Notes: a model not told the origin generated them from the letters alone. Shown: positions 17,501 to 26,794, counted from the first letter of the stretch. The stretch: 64,000 bases of DNA from CAVPWP01 sp963709395 (GCA_963709395.1 CAVPWP010000009.1:1-64000), one strand, 5' to 3'. Program-made: numbers and translations.

Positions 17501-18664
17501 ATGCCCGTCATCACCGAAATCGCGGACCTCAAGCGCCTCTACAAGCGGCGCGTGCCGAAGATGTTCTATGACTACGCCGAGACCGGAAGCTGGACCGAGC
17601 AGACCTTCCGCGACAACACCACCGATTTCGCCAGCATCCGCCTGCGCCAGCGCATCGCCGTCGACATGGCCGGGCGGACGACGAAGACCCAGATGATCGG
17701 GCAGGACGTGGCCATGCCCGTGGCCCTTGCCCCGGTCGGGCTGACCGGGATGCAAAGCGCGGACGGCGAGATCAAGGCGGCGCGGGCGGCCGAGGCGTTC
17801 GGGGTGCCCTATACCTTGTCCACCATGTCGATCTGCTCGATCGAGGATGTGGCCGCGCACACGACCAAGCCCTTCTGGTTTCAGGTCTACACGCTGAAGG
17901 ACGATGATTTCATGCGCCGTCTCTTCGAACGTGCGCGGGCTGCGGGCTGTTCGGCCATCGTCATCACCGTCGATCTTCAGGTCCTCGGGCAGCGCCACAA
18001 GGATATCAAGAACGGCATGTCGGCGCCGCCCAAGCTGACCGCGAAGTCGATCGCCAACATGATGACGAAGGTTCCCTGGGGCCTTGAGATGCTGGGCACC
18101 AAGCGGCGTTTCTTCGGCAACATCGTGGGCCATGCCTCGGGCGTGAGCGACCCCACCTCGCTGTCTTCCTGGACCGCCGAGGCGTTCGACCCCTCGCTCG
18201 ACTGGAAGCGGATCGGCAAGCTGATGGAGATGTGGGGCGGCAAGGTTATCCTGAAGGGCATCATGGATGTCGAGGATGCGAAAGAGGCGGCGGCACTGGG
18301 CGCGGACGCGATCATCGTGTCGAACCACGGCGGGCGGCAGCTTGACGGCGCGCTGTCGTCGATCCGGATGCTGCGGCCGATCGTCGACGCGGTGGGCCAC
18401 AAGGTCGAGGTGCATTTCGACGGCGGCATCCGGTCAGGACAGGACGTGCTGAAAGCCATCGCCATGGGGGCCAAGGGAACCCATATCGGGCGGGCCTATG
18501 TCTATGGGCTTGGCGCGATGGGGCAGGCCGGTGTGACGAAGGCGCTCGAGGTCATCCACAAGGAACTCGACACCTCGATGGCGCTCTGCGGCCGGCGCGA
18601 CATCACGCAGGTCGACCGTGACATCCTGCTGATCCCCGAGGATTTCGAAGGGCGTTGGGCCTGA
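17501..18664 (+). CDS. lldD: FMN-dependent alpha-hydroxy acid dehydrogenase (L-lactate type)
   Basis: A 387-residue member of the FMN alpha-hydroxyacid oxidase/dehydrogenase family (LldD, glycolate oxidase). The TIM barrel has MFYDYAETGSWTEQT at the start, PVALAPVGLTGMQ, FWFQVYTLKD, then the catalytic IVSNHGGRQLDGALSSI with the His base and Arg, and the FMN phosphate site VHFDGGIRSGQDVLKA. L-lactate is the likeliest substrate, donating electrons to the respiratory chain. ATG 17501 has GAGGGAGG ahead. Divergent from the ZIP gene. Confidence 0.9.
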   Translation: MPVITEIADLKRLYKRRVPKMFYDYAETGSWTEQTFRDNTTDFASIRLRQRIAVDMAGRTTKTQMIGQDVAMPVALAPVGLTGMQSADGEIKAARAAEAFGVPYTLSTMSICSIEDVAAHTTKPFWFQVYTLKDDDFMRRLFERARAAGCSAIVITVDLQVLGQRHKDIKNGMSAPPKLTAKSIANMMTKVPWGLEMLGTKRRFFGNIVGHASGVSDPTSLSSWTAEAFDPSLDWKRIGKLMEMWGGKVILKGIMDVEDAKEAAALGADAIIVSNHGGRQLDGALSSIRMLRPIVDAVGHKVEVHFDGGIRSGQDVLKAIAMGAKGTHIGRAYVYGLGAMGQAGVTKALEVIHKELDTSMALCGRRDITQVDRDILLIPEDFEGRWA

Positions 18665-18790
18665 AGCCGGGCCTAAGCGGAACGACCGGCCCTGTGCCAT
18701 TCGCACGGTCTTGGACAGGGACCGCGCTTTGGCGCTAGGCTGGACGCCATTCCCATGCGCCTGCGCGCCTTTCCGCCGGACTGCCGTTTC

Positions 18791-19696
18791 ATGGCCTTCA
18801 CCCTCAGACAGCTTCAGTTTTTCGTCGCCGCCGCCGAGCACGAAAGCGTGTCACGCGCGGCAAAGGCGCTGTCGATCTCGCAATCCTCGGTGACCGAGGC
18901 GATCAAGGCGCTCGAGGCCGACCTGGGGGTGGTGCTCTTCGAGCGACGGGCGCACGGTCTCGAGATCACCAATGCCGGGCACCAGTTCCTGCGGCACGCG
19001 CGCAAGATCCGCGATGACGTGTCCGACGCCCGGCTGGCTTTCGTCGTCGGCGCCGAGGCGCAGGAAGGCGAACTCCGGCTTGGGGTTACGTCGCTTGTCG
19101 CAGGCTACGGGCTGTCGGATGCGCTGGCGCGGTTCCGCCGCAGCTACCCGGCGGTGAACGTGACCGCGATCGAGGATTCGGGCGACTACCTCGAACACCT
19201 CCTGATCGGGGGCGAGATCGACGTGGCCTTCCTCATCACCTCGAACCTGCACAACCGCAGCGCGCTGCAGATCGAAAGCATCGCGGTGTCGGCGCAACGT
19301 CTGTGGCTGCCCCTGGGGCATCCCCTGGCGTCGACCGAGGCAATCACGCTTGACGACGTGGCCGCCGAGCCGCTGATCATGCTTTCGGTCGAGGAGATCG
19401 AGGAAAGCACGTCGCGGCTTCTGTCGTCGCTGGGCGCGCGGCCCAACGTGGCCTTCCGCACCCGGTCGGTCGAGGCGGTGCGCAGCCTTGTGGCCACGGG
19501 CATGGGGCTGGCGATCATGCCGGACCTGATCTACCGGCCCTGGTCGCTCGAAGGCGACAGGATCGACATCCGCGACGTGTCGGGCGATCTGCCCAGCGTG
19601 CAGGTCGGACTGGCCTGGCGCCGCGGCGCGCCGCTGTCGGCGCCCAGCCGGGATTTCGTGCGGCTGGCGCAGACTTCGTTCCAGCGTGCGGGGTGA
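18791..19696 (+). CDS. LysR-family regulator of putrescine operon
   Basis: A 301-residue LysR protein: TLRQLQFFVAAAEHESVSRA and LSISQSSVTEAIKALEADLG form the helix-turn-helix, and FERRAHGLEITNAG ends it. The rest is the effector-binding domain. ATG 18791 (MAFTLRQLQ) is preferred over 18755. It precedes an ABC transporter operon in the same direction; two inverted repeats in the gap at 19711-19759 are likely its binding sites. Its effector is probably an amine carried by the transporter; that is inference. Confidence 0.88.
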   Translation: MAFTLRQLQFFVAAAEHESVSRAAKALSISQSSVTEAIKALEADLGVVLFERRAHGLEITNAGHQFLRHARKIRDDVSDARLAFVVGAEAQEGELRLGVTSLVAGYGLSDALARFRRSYPAVNVTAIEDSGDYLEHLLIGGEIDVAFLITSNLHNRSALQIESIAVSAQRLWLPLGHPLASTEAITLDDVAAEPLIMLSVEEIEESTSRLLSSLGARPNVAFRTRSVEAVRSLVATGMGLAIMPDLIYRPWSLEGDRIDIRDVSGDLPSVQVGLAWRRGAPLSAPSRDFVRLAQTSFQRAG

Positions 19697-19710
19697 ACGG
19701 CGCGCCATGA

Positions 19711-19727
19711 TATCGGAAAATCCGATA
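19711..19727. promoter_or_regulatory. Inverted repeat TATCGGA-N3-TCCGATA
   Basis: A perfect 7-bp inverted repeat with 3-bp spacer just after the LysR stop codon and about 155 bp before the substrate-binding protein gene. A likely LysR or other regulator site for the downstream operon. Confidence 0.55.
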
Positions 19728-19730
19728 ATG

Positions 19731-19759
19731 GGATTTCGAAATTTGTATTTGCGAAATCC
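19731..19759. promoter_or_regulatory. Inverted repeat GGATTTCG-N13-CGAAATCC
   Basis: A perfect 8-bp inverted repeat with AT-rich 13-bp spacer, containing the T-N11-A type spacing of LysR boxes. It lies next to the repeat at 19711-19727 and upstream of the ABC operon. Together they form a plausible recognition plus activation site pair. Confidence 0.6.
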
Positions 19760-19880
19760 GGACAAGGGCGCACTCTGATTGCAAGTGGCAGTGGACCGGG
19801 GCTGCGAAGTATCGCCGGCCGCTGATCCGCCATGCGGCTGAATGGCCTACCGGAAGCAACTTCAACAGGGGAATAAGAAG

Positions 19881-21038
19881 ATGAAACACGCACGGAGTCT
19901 TGGAACCACGGCGCTGGCGGCGCTTCTGGCCGCCCAACCCGTCATGGCGCAGATGACCGAGCTTGGGGCCGGTGAAGGCCGCGTCGATATCGTGGCCTGG
20001 CCGGGATACATCGAGCGAGGCGAAACCATGGCCGAATTCGACTGGGTGACCGATTTCGAAGAGGCCACGGGCTGCATGGTCAACGTCAAGACCGCCAACA
20101 CCTCGGACGAGATGGTGGCACTGATGAACGAAGGCGGCTTCGACCTTGTCACCGCCTCGGGCGATGCCTCGCTGCGGCTCATCGCGGGCAAGCGCGTGCA
20201 GCCGATCAACCTTGACCTCGTGCCGTCCTGGGACACGGTCGACGACCGGCTGAAGGACGCGCCCTGGTATGTGGTCGACGGGGTGCATTACGGCGTGCCC
20301 TACATGTGGGGCCCGAACATCCTGATGTATAACACCGAGGTCTTCGGCGACAGCCCGCCAACCTCGTGGAGCGTGGTCTTCGAGGAGACGACGCTGCCCG
20401 ACGGGCAGACCAACTCGGGACGGGTGCAGGCCTATGACGGCCCGATCCACATTGCCGATGCCGCGCAATACCTGATGTATCACCAGCCCGAGCTTGGCAT
20501 CGTGTCGCCCTACGAGCTGAACCAGGAACAATACGACGCGGCCCTCGATCTTCTGCGCCAGCAGCGCCAGCTTGTCGGCCGCTACTGGCATGACGCCTTC
20601 ATCCAGATCGACGACTTCAAGAACGAAGGCGTGGTGGCGTCGGGGTCCTGGCCGTTCCAGGTGAACTTGCTGGCGTCCGACGGTCAGCCCGTTGCGTCGG
20701 TCATTCCGGTCGAGGGTGCCACCGGCTGGGCCGACACGACGATGATGCATGTCGACGCCCCGCACCCGAACTGCGCCTACATGTGGATGGAGCACACGCT
20801 GACCTCGAACCTGATGTCGGACCTGTCGGTCTGGTTCGGCGCCAACCCCGCCGTGCCGGCGGCCTGTACTGACGGGCGCGGGATGCAGACCGCCGAGGGC
20901 TGCACCACGAACGGTTTCGACGACTTCGAGAAGATCAAGTTCTGGACCACCCCGGTCACCCAGTGCGAAAGCCAGGGCGAATGCGTGCCCTACTATCGCT
21001 GGGTCAGCGACTACATCGGCGTGATCGGCGGACGCTGA
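19881..21038 (+). CDS. Putrescine/spermidine-type ABC substrate-binding protein
   Basis: A 385-residue periplasmic binding protein of the PotD/YdcS type. It has a signal peptide with a cut near PVMA-QM. The body has VDIVAWPGYIERGE, DWVTDFEEATGCMVNVKTAN and MNEGGFDLVTASGDASLR. GVPYMWGPNILMYNTEVFG is typical of PotD relatives. Four Cys in the last 100 residues (AACTDG, EGCTTNG, TQCESQGEC) suggest two disulfides. It begins an operon with an ATPase, two permeases and an aldehyde dehydrogenase in the order of E. coli ydcSTUV-patD, so putrescine is the likely ligand. A strong hairpin follows the stop. Confidence 0.9.
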   Translation: MKHARSLGTTALAALLAAQPVMAQMTELGAGEGRVDIVAWPGYIERGETMAEFDWVTDFEEATGCMVNVKTANTSDEMVALMNEGGFDLVTASGDASLRLIAGKRVQPINLDLVPSWDTVDDRLKDAPWYVVDGVHYGVPYMWGPNILMYNTEVFGDSPPTSWSVVFEETTLPDGQTNSGRVQAYDGPIHIADAAQYLMYHQPELGIVSPYELNQEQYDAALDLLRQQRQLVGRYWHDAFIQIDDFKNEGVVASGSWPFQVNLLASDGQPVASVIPVEGATGWADTTMMHVDAPHPNCAYMWMEHTLTSNLMSDLSVWFGANPAVPAACTDGRGMQTAEGCTTNGFDDFEKIKFWTTPVTQCESQGECVPYYRWVSDYIGVIGGR

Positions 21039-21063
21039 TCCGGTGAGCCTTGAAGGAAACCGA

Positions 21064-21087
21064 CCCGGCGGCGCCTCGGCCGCCGGG
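21064..21087 (+). other. Intercistronic hairpin after binding-protein gene
   Basis: CCCGGCGGC (21064-21072) and GCCGCCGGG (21079-21087) form a perfect 9-bp stem with a 6-nt loop. It lies between the binding-protein gene and the ATPase gene without a U-tract. Such stems protect the upstream message from 3' decay or partly terminate, giving more binding protein than membrane parts. Confidence 0.6.
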
Positions 21088-21107
21088 CGCGAAGGGTGCC
21101 GCCCCGC

Positions 21108-22103
21108 ATGACCGCAGCAGTCGAGTTCGAAAGCGTCTCCCGCCACTTCGGGTCGGTGCGGGCTGTCGACAATGTCTCGCTCGCGGTCGAGGAGGGACGC
21201 TTCTTCGCCATGCTCGGTCCGTCAGGGTCGGGCAAGACGACCTGCCTGAGGCTGATTTCAGGCTTTGAACGGCCAAGCGCCGGCCATGTCCGCATCTTCG
21301 GTCAGAACTCAGAGACGATCCCGCCGAACCGCCGCCCGGTGAACACGGTCTTTCAGGACTATGCCCTCTTTCCGCATCTGACGGTGCGCGAGAATGTGGC
21401 CTACGGACCACGGATGGCGGGCGTCGACCGCCGGACCCGCGAGACCGCTGCAGAAGAGATGCTGGCATTGGTGAAACTCGAGGGCTACGGCGATCGCAAG
21501 CCCGCCGCGCTTTCGGGCGGGCAGCGGCAGCGCGTGGCACTGGCGCGGGCACTGGTGAACAAACCCCGGGTGCTCCTGCTGGACGAACCGCTTGGCGCGC
21601 TGGACCTCAAGCTGCGCGAGGCGATGCAGGACGAGTTGAAGACGCTTCAGCAAAGCCTTGGCATCACGTTCATCTTCGTCACGCATGACCAGGGCGAAGC
21701 ATTGTCGATGGCCGACCGCGTGGCGGTCTTCAACGACGGCCGGATCGTGCAGGAGGGCACGCCGCAGGATATCTATGAGCGTCCGCGTACCCGGTTCGTC
21801 GCGGATTTCGTCGGCTCGGCCAACGTGTTGTCGCCCGACCTTGCGGCCCGCGCGGGCGCTGCCCGGCGCTGGACCAGCCTGCGGCCCGAGGCGATCGGGA
21901 TGGTCGCCGAAGACGCGGGGCGCATCACGGGCGAGGTCCGCGGCGTCCGCTATCTGGGCGCGGTCAACCGGGTGACGCTGGCCCTGCCGGAAGGCGAGAT
22001 CAGCGCGGCCGTACCGGCATCCCGACCGTTGCCTCAGCCGGGCACGAAGGTCGGCCTTGCCTGGGACGACAGCGCCATGCACCCGATGGACGGCGAAGCA
22101 TGA
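21108..22103 (+). CDS. Putrescine/spermidine ABC transporter ATP-binding protein
   Basis: A 331-residue PotA-type ATPase. Walker A LGPSGSGKTTCLRLISGF, Q-loop VFQDYALFPHLTV, signature LSGGQRQRVALARAL, Walker B VLLLDEPLGALD and H-switch VTHDQ are all intact. Residues from about 245 form the TOBE-type regulatory domain (SLRPEAIGMV). ATG 21108 is chosen; an in-frame GTG lies four codons earlier. It is coupled by ATGA to the first permease. Confidence 0.93.
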   Translation: MTAAVEFESVSRHFGSVRAVDNVSLAVEEGRFFAMLGPSGSGKTTCLRLISGFERPSAGHVRIFGQNSETIPPNRRPVNTVFQDYALFPHLTVRENVAYGPRMAGVDRRTRETAAEEMLALVKLEGYGDRKPAALSGGQRQRVALARALVNKPRVLLLDEPLGALDLKLREAMQDELKTLQQSLGITFIFVTHDQGEALSMADRVAVFNDGRIVQEGTPQDIYERPRTRFVADFVGSANVLSPDLAARAGAARRWTSLRPEAIGMVAEDAGRITGEVRGVRYLGAVNRVTLALPEGEISAAVPASRPLPQPGTKVGLAWDDSAMHPMDGEA

Positions 22104-23062
22104 GCGTGACAGGCGACATGGGCGCGGCGGTGCCGGACGGTGCGACGCCGCGGGGCCTTGCGGGCCGCCTGTCGGACCTCTTCTGGCGGCGCCCGATCCT
22201 GTTCCTCGCGCTGCTGCTGGCGCTGCCGCTGGCCTGGCTCGGCCTCATCTACATCGGGTCGCTGGCCGCCCTCCTGGTGCAGAGCTTCTTCTCGATCGAC
22301 GAGTTCTCGGGTCTGATCAACCGCGAATTCACGCTCAAGACCTATGCCGAGCTCTTCCGTCCGTCGAATTTCGATATCATCCTGCGCACGGTTCTGATGG
22401 CCGCCGCGGTCACGCTGGCGGCCGCTGTCATTGCCTTTCCGATCGCCTATTACGCCGCGCGCTACGCCCGGGGGCGAACAAAGGCGTTCTTCTATCTCGC
22501 GGTGATGCTCCCGCTCTGGTCGAGCTATCTCGTCAAGGTCTATGCGTGGAAGCTGATCCTGGCCAAGGAGGGCATCCTCAACTGGGCGGTCGAAGGCGTC
22601 GGCGCTTCGGCGATTTTGAACGCGGTGCTGTCCATTCCGGTGATCGGCGGCAACTCGCTGTCGGTCAGCTATATCGGCACCTTCCTTGTCTTCCTTTACG
22701 TCTGGCTGCCGTTCATGATCCTGCCCTTGCAGGCGTCGCTCGAGCGGGTTCCGGCGAACCTTCTCGAGGCGTCCGGCGATCTTGGCGCGCGGCCTGGCCA
22801 GACCTTCCGGACCGTGATCCTGCCGCTGGCGATGCCGGGGCTCATCGCGGGGTCGATCTTTACCTTCTCGCTGACGCTGGGCGATTACATCATCCCCCAG
22901 ATCGTGGGCTCGTCGCGGCGGTTCATCGGGCAGGCGGTCTATCAGTTCCAGGGCACGGCGGGGAACATCCCGCTGGCCGCCGCCTTCGCGGTCGTGCCCA
23001 TCGTCATCATGGCGTTCTATCTTTGGATGGCCAAGCGGAAGGGGGCGTTCGATGCACTCTGA
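22100..23062 (+). CDS. ABC transporter permease, PotB/YdcU type
   Basis: A 320-residue inner-membrane subunit with about six helices after a 30-residue cytoplasmic N-terminus. The EAA loop is EASGDLGARPGQTFRTVILP, which contacts the ATPase. MLPLWSSYLVKVYAWKLIL is typical for PotB. Translation is coupled to the ATPase gene and its end overlaps the next permease by 11 bp. It forms the channel with the YdcV-type partner. Confidence 0.92.
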   Translation: MSVTGDMGAAVPDGATPRGLAGRLSDLFWRRPILFLALLLALPLAWLGLIYIGSLAALLVQSFFSIDEFSGLINREFTLKTYAELFRPSNFDIILRTVLMAAAVTLAAAVIAFPIAYYAARYARGRTKAFFYLAVMLPLWSSYLVKVYAWKLILAKEGILNWAVEGVGASAILNAVLSIPVIGGNSLSVSYIGTFLVFLYVWLPFMILPLQASLERVPANLLEASGDLGARPGQTFRTVILPLAMPGLIAGSIFTFSLTLGDYIIPQIVGSSRRFIGQAVYQFQGTAGNIPLAAAFAVVPIVIMAFYLWMAKRKGAFDAL

Positions 23063-23858
23063 CCGCGCGCCCCTTGGCCTGAAGATCGCAGCCTTCGCGG
23101 GGCTTGCGTTCCTGCACCTGCCGATCCTCTTGATCTTCGTCTATGCCTTCACGACCGAGGACAAGAGCTACCAGTGGCCGCCCCCGGGCTTCACGCTGCA
23201 ATGGTTCGGCGTGACCTGGAACCGTCCCGATGTGTGGCAGGCGCTGTCGCTGTCACTGAAGGTGGCGGCGATCTCGACCTGCATCGCGTTGATCCTCGGC
23301 ACGCTGGCCGCCGCCGCCGTCAGCCGCGCGTCCTTCCGGGGGCGCGAAGCGGTGACGCTGCTTGTCATCCTGCCGATTGCGCTGCCGGGCATCATCACCG
23401 GGATCGCGCTTCGCTCGGCGTTCAATCTGGGCGATATCCCGTTCTCGACGCTGACCATCGTGCTGGGGCACGCGACCTTCTGCATCGTGGTGGTCTACAA
23501 CAACTCGGTCGCGCGATTCCGGCGCCTCTCGGGTGCGATGCTCGAGGCGTCGGCCGATCTGGGCGCGAACGGGTTCCAGACCTTCCGCCATGTGGTTCTG
23601 CCCAATATCGCCACGGCCCTTCTGGCGGGCGGGATGCTTGCCTTCGCGCTGTCCTTCGACGAGGTGATCGTGACCACCTTCACCGCAGGCCAGCAGCAGA
23701 CCCTGCCGATCTGGATGCTGGAAGAGCTGGTCCGACCGCGCCAGCGCCCTGTCACCAACGTGGTCGCCATGGTCGTGGTGATCGTCACGTTCCTGCCGAT
23801 CCTCGGCGCCTACTACCTGACCCGGGGCGGAACCGACACCGCCGGCGGGGGCAAATGA
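23052..23858 (+). CDS. ABC transporter permease, PotC/YdcV type
   Basis: A 268-residue permease with six predicted helices. The EAA motif is EASADLGANGFQTFRHVVLP, and ALPGIITGIALRSAF and LSFDEVIVTTFTAG are typical of PotC. It overlaps the end of the previous permease gene. Together with the upstream three genes it completes a canonical four-part polyamine-type importer. Confidence 0.92.
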   Translation: MHSDRAPLGLKIAAFAGLAFLHLPILLIFVYAFTTEDKSYQWPPPGFTLQWFGVTWNRPDVWQALSLSLKVAAISTCIALILGTLAAAAVSRASFRGREAVTLLVILPIALPGIITGIALRSAFNLGDIPFSTLTIVLGHATFCIVVVYNNSVARFRRLSGAMLEASADLGANGFQTFRHVVLPNIATALLAGGMLAFALSFDEVIVTTFTAGQQQTLPIWMLEELVRPRQRPVTNVVAMVVVIVTFLPILGAYYLTRGGTDTAGGGK

Positions 23859-23881
23859 TCTGTCCAAGGGAGGACTGAGAC

Positions 23882-25309
23882 ATGGACACCAAGCTTCTCA
23901 TCAACGGGGCGTTCGTCGACGGGACCGAGACGCCCGAGACGATCCTGAACCCCCGCACCGGCGAGACGATCCTCGAATTGCCCGAGGCGTCGCTCGAGCA
24001 GGTCGACGCCGCCGCCCATGCCGCCGCCGAGGCCTTTCACGGCTGGTCGCGCACCACCCCGGCCGACCGGTCGGCCGCGCTTCTGCAGATCGCCGACCGG
24101 ATCGAGGCCGAGGCCGAGGCCTTCGGGCGGCTCGAGGCGCTGAACTGCGGCAAGCCGGTGAATGCCGCCATCGGCGACGAGATCCCGGCCGTCGTCGACT
24201 GCTTCCGGTTCTTCGCGGGGGCCGTGCGCACGCTGCACGGGCCGGTGGCGGGCGAGTACCTCGAAGGGCACACCTCGATGATCCGCCGCGATCCGATCGG
24301 CGTGGTGGCGTCGATCGCGCCGTGGAACTACCCGCTGATGATGATGGCGTGGAAGCTGGCCCCGGCGCTGGCGGGGGGCAATACGGTGGTCTTCAAGCCA
24401 TCCGAACAGACCCCGCTGACCGCGCTGAAACTGGCGCGTATCATGGCGGATGTGCTGCCCAAAGGGGTCGTCAATGTCATCCCCGGGCGCGGCGAGTCGG
24501 TGGGCAATGCGCTGATCAACCACGATCTGGTCGACATGATCTCGCTGACCGGCGACGTGGCCACCGGAAAGAAGATGCTTCAGGCGGCCTCGCGCAGCGT
24601 CAAGCGCACCCACCTTGAACTGGGCGGCAAGGCCCCGGTCATCGTCTTCGACGACGCCGATGTCGCCGAGGTCGTCGAGTCGCTGAAGGTCTTCGGATAT
24701 TACAACGCCGGGCAGGACTGCACCGCCGCCTGCCGGGTCTATGCCTCGGACAAGACCTACGACCGGCTGGTGGCCGACCTGACATCGGCCGTGGAAAGCA
24801 TCGCCTATGCCCGGCCCGACGACGCCGAGAACGAGATCGGGCCGCTGATCTCGCTACGCCAGCGCGACCGCGTGGCCAGCTTCGTCGAGCGGGCGCGCGA
24901 GCTGCCGCATGTCGAGATCACCACGGGCGGGGCGGCCCATGGCGACAACGGCTTCTACTACCGTCCCACGGTCGTTGCAGGGGCCCGGCAGGAGGATGAG
25001 ATCGTCCAGCGCGAAGTCTTCGGGCCGGTGGTGTCGGTGACGCGTTTCTCCGAGGTGGACGAGGCGGTGGCGTGGGCCAACGATTCGCACTACGGCCTCG
25101 CCTCGTCGATCTGGACGCGCGACGTGGGCCGGGCGATGGCGACGGCGGCACGGCTGCGCTATGGCTGCACCTGGGTGAACACGCATTTCATGCTGGTCAA
25201 CGAGATGCCGCATGGCGGGCTGAAACAGTCCGGCTATGGCAAGGACATGTCGGTCTATGCGCTGGAGGATTACACGGCGGTCCGCCATGTGATGGTCAAG
25301 CACGGCTGA
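23882..25309 (+). CDS. patD: Gamma-aminobutyraldehyde dehydrogenase
   Basis: A 475-residue NAD-dependent aldehyde dehydrogenase. Signatures: IAPWNYPLMMMAWKLAPAL, VFKPSEQTPLTAL, SLTGDVATGKKM, the catalytic Glu in LELGGKAPVIVFDDAD, the catalytic Cys in YNAGQDCTAACR, and FGPVVSVTRF near the end. It resembles PatD/YdcW, which oxidises 4-aminobutanal from putrescine to GABA. It follows the transporter by 23 bp with a GGGAGG ribosome site, so uptake and oxidation are co-expressed. The transaminase or oxidase that makes the aldehyde is not in the operon. Confidence 0.87.
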   Translation: MDTKLLINGAFVDGTETPETILNPRTGETILELPEASLEQVDAAAHAAAEAFHGWSRTTPADRSAALLQIADRIEAEAEAFGRLEALNCGKPVNAAIGDEIPAVVDCFRFFAGAVRTLHGPVAGEYLEGHTSMIRRDPIGVVASIAPWNYPLMMMAWKLAPALAGGNTVVFKPSEQTPLTALKLARIMADVLPKGVVNVIPGRGESVGNALINHDLVDMISLTGDVATGKKMLQAASRSVKRTHLELGGKAPVIVFDDADVAEVVESLKVFGYYNAGQDCTAACRVYASDKTYDRLVADLTSAVESIAYARPDDAENEIGPLISLRQRDRVASFVERARELPHVEITTGGAAHGDNGFYYRPTVVAGARQEDEIVQREVFGPVVSVTRFSEVDEAVAWANDSHYGLASSIWTRDVGRAMATAARLRYGCTWVNTHFMLVNEMPHGGLKQSGYGKDMSVYALEDYTAVRHVMVKHG

Positions 25310-25319
25310 AGCGGACCCT

Positions 25320-25580
25320 TCATGCCGCGCGACCCGCGAGATAGGCGACCGCGCGCGCAAGGGTGGCGATCTGGGGGTAGTCGGCTTCGGGCACGTCGAC
25401 CCCGAGACGTTCGTGCAGGGCGGTGACCAGGTTCAGAACGTCCATGGAATCAAGGCCCAGGTCGTCCTGAAGGTGGTCGTCGTCCCCCACGCTCGCGGGG
25501 TCGATGTCGGGCGCGACGCGGGCCAGTTCCTCGAGGTAGGCGGCGCGGATCGAGGCGTCGGTCAGGGCGGTATCGGTCAT
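25320..25580 (-). CDS. Acyl carrier protein
   Basis: An 86-residue acyl carrier protein. The phosphopantetheine Ser is in LQDDLGLDSMDVLNLVTAL, and the four-helix pattern and low pI fit. The ATG overlaps the E2 gene stop by ATGA, so it is translated with the dehydrogenase complex. It is not the housekeeping AcpP (no fab genes near). A phosphopantetheinyl transferase elsewhere would have to activate it. What acyl group it holds is unknown. Confidence 0.9.
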   Translation of the reverse strand: MTDTALTDASIRAAYLEELARVAPDIDPASVGDDDHLQDDLGLDSMDVLNLVTALHERLGVDVPEADYPQIATLARAVAYLAGRAA

Positions 25581-26794
25581 GGTGTCTCCGGCGGTGCGAG
25601 GGCGGATTTGAAGGCGTCGACGAAGGCGGCGGCCTGACGGCCGTCGGCGGCGCGGTGATCGGCGGACAGGATCAGGGTGATCACCTGGCGCGGCACGACC
25701 GCGCCGTCCACGACCCAGGGCCGGGTCTGCGGCGCGCCGAGCCCGACAAGGGCCACCTGCGGCGGGAAGATGACGCCGGCCATCGACTCGGCCCCTGTCT
25801 CGCCAAGGCTGGACATCGTGATGGTTCCCGCCGTCATCTCGCGGCTGCGCAGGCGCCCGGCGCGGGCGCGGGCCACGAGATCGCGCATTCCGTCCATCAC
25901 CTCGTCAAGGGTCATGGCGTCGGCGTCGAGGAGGGCGGGCGCCACAAGACCGCCGCCGCGCAGGGCGATGGCAACCCCCACGTTGACCGCGTCGGAGGGG
26001 GCGAAGCCGTCGTCGGTGTAGTGGCCGTTCAGGACCTTGACCTTTCCGGCGGCCATCGCGGTCGCCCGCACCAGAAGTGCCCCCAGAAGCAGGCGGCGCG
26101 CCGGAGGGCGGTCGGCGTTGGTCGCGGCAAGCCAGTCGGTCACCGGCTGCACATCGAGCGTCTGGGTCATGTAGAAATGCGGGATCGTGCGTTTCGAGCG
26201 GGTCATCGCAGCTGCGATGGCGCGGCGCATCTCGTCGGCGGGCGAAGAGGCGGGGATCGGTGCTTTCGACGTTCCCGGGGACAGGGCTTCGACATCCGAC
26301 AAAAGCACCGCACCGCCTGGGCCGGTTCCCGAGACGCCGGTCAGGTCGACGCCGAGTTCCCCGGCGCGCAGGCGCGCGGCAGGCGAAGCGGCGCCGGCAG
26401 GCGCCGCCGCAGGGGCATGCACCGGAGCTTGCACCGGAGCTTGTACCGGCGGCACAGGCTTCGGGGCGGCGGGTGCCGGGGTCGTTCGCTCTGGCTGGAC
26501 CTTCGGTTCCAGCGCGGGCTCGGGTTCCGGCCGGGGTGTCGCTTCGGGCGCGCTTTCGCCCGGACCGAGGATGGTGGCGAGCGGCGCGCCGACCGGCAGT
26601 TCCTGGCCCACTTCGGCCGTCAGATCGGCCACTGTGCCGTCCTCGAACACCTCGATCTCGATCGCGCCTTTCTGGGTCTCGACCACCGCGATCACGTCGC
26701 CGCGGCTGACGCTGTCGCCGGGCTTGACCAGCCATTCGGCCAGCGTGCCCGCCTCCATGTCGGCGCCAAGCGAGGGCATGGCGAAAACGCCCAT
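25577..26794 (-). CDS. 2-oxoacid dehydrogenase E2 (dihydrolipoyl acyltransferase)
   Basis: A 405-residue E2. The lipoyl domain is at 1-78 with the lipoyl Lys at residue 42 (VVETQKGAIEIEV), then a Pro/Ala/Val-rich linker at about 80-130 (PVPPVQAPVQAPVHAP), an E1/E3-binding domain at about 137-172 (ASPAARLRAGELGVDLTGV), and the catalytic domain with HRAADG in place of the usual HRVVDG near the end. It transfers the acyl group to CoA. It overlaps E1 by TGATG. No dedicated E3 gene lies in the operon. Confidence 0.93.
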   Translation of the reverse strand: MGVFAMPSLGADMEAGTLAEWLVKPGDSVSRGDVIAVVETQKGAIEIEVFEDGTVADLTAEVGQELPVGAPLATILGPGESAPEATPRPEPEPALEPKVQPERTTPAPAAPKPVPPVQAPVQAPVHAPAAAPAGAASPAARLRAGELGVDLTGVSGTGPGGAVLLSDVEALSPGTSKAPIPASSPADEMRRAIAAAMTRSKRTIPHFYMTQTLDVQPVTDWLAATNADRPPARRLLLGALLVRATAMAAGKVKVLNGHYTDDGFAPSDAVNVGVAIALRGGGLVAPALLDADAMTLDEVMDGMRDLVARARAGRLRSREMTAGTITMSSLGETGAESMAGVIFPPQVALVGLGAPQTRPWVVDGAVVPRQVITLILSADHRAADGRQAAAFVDAFKSALAPPETP

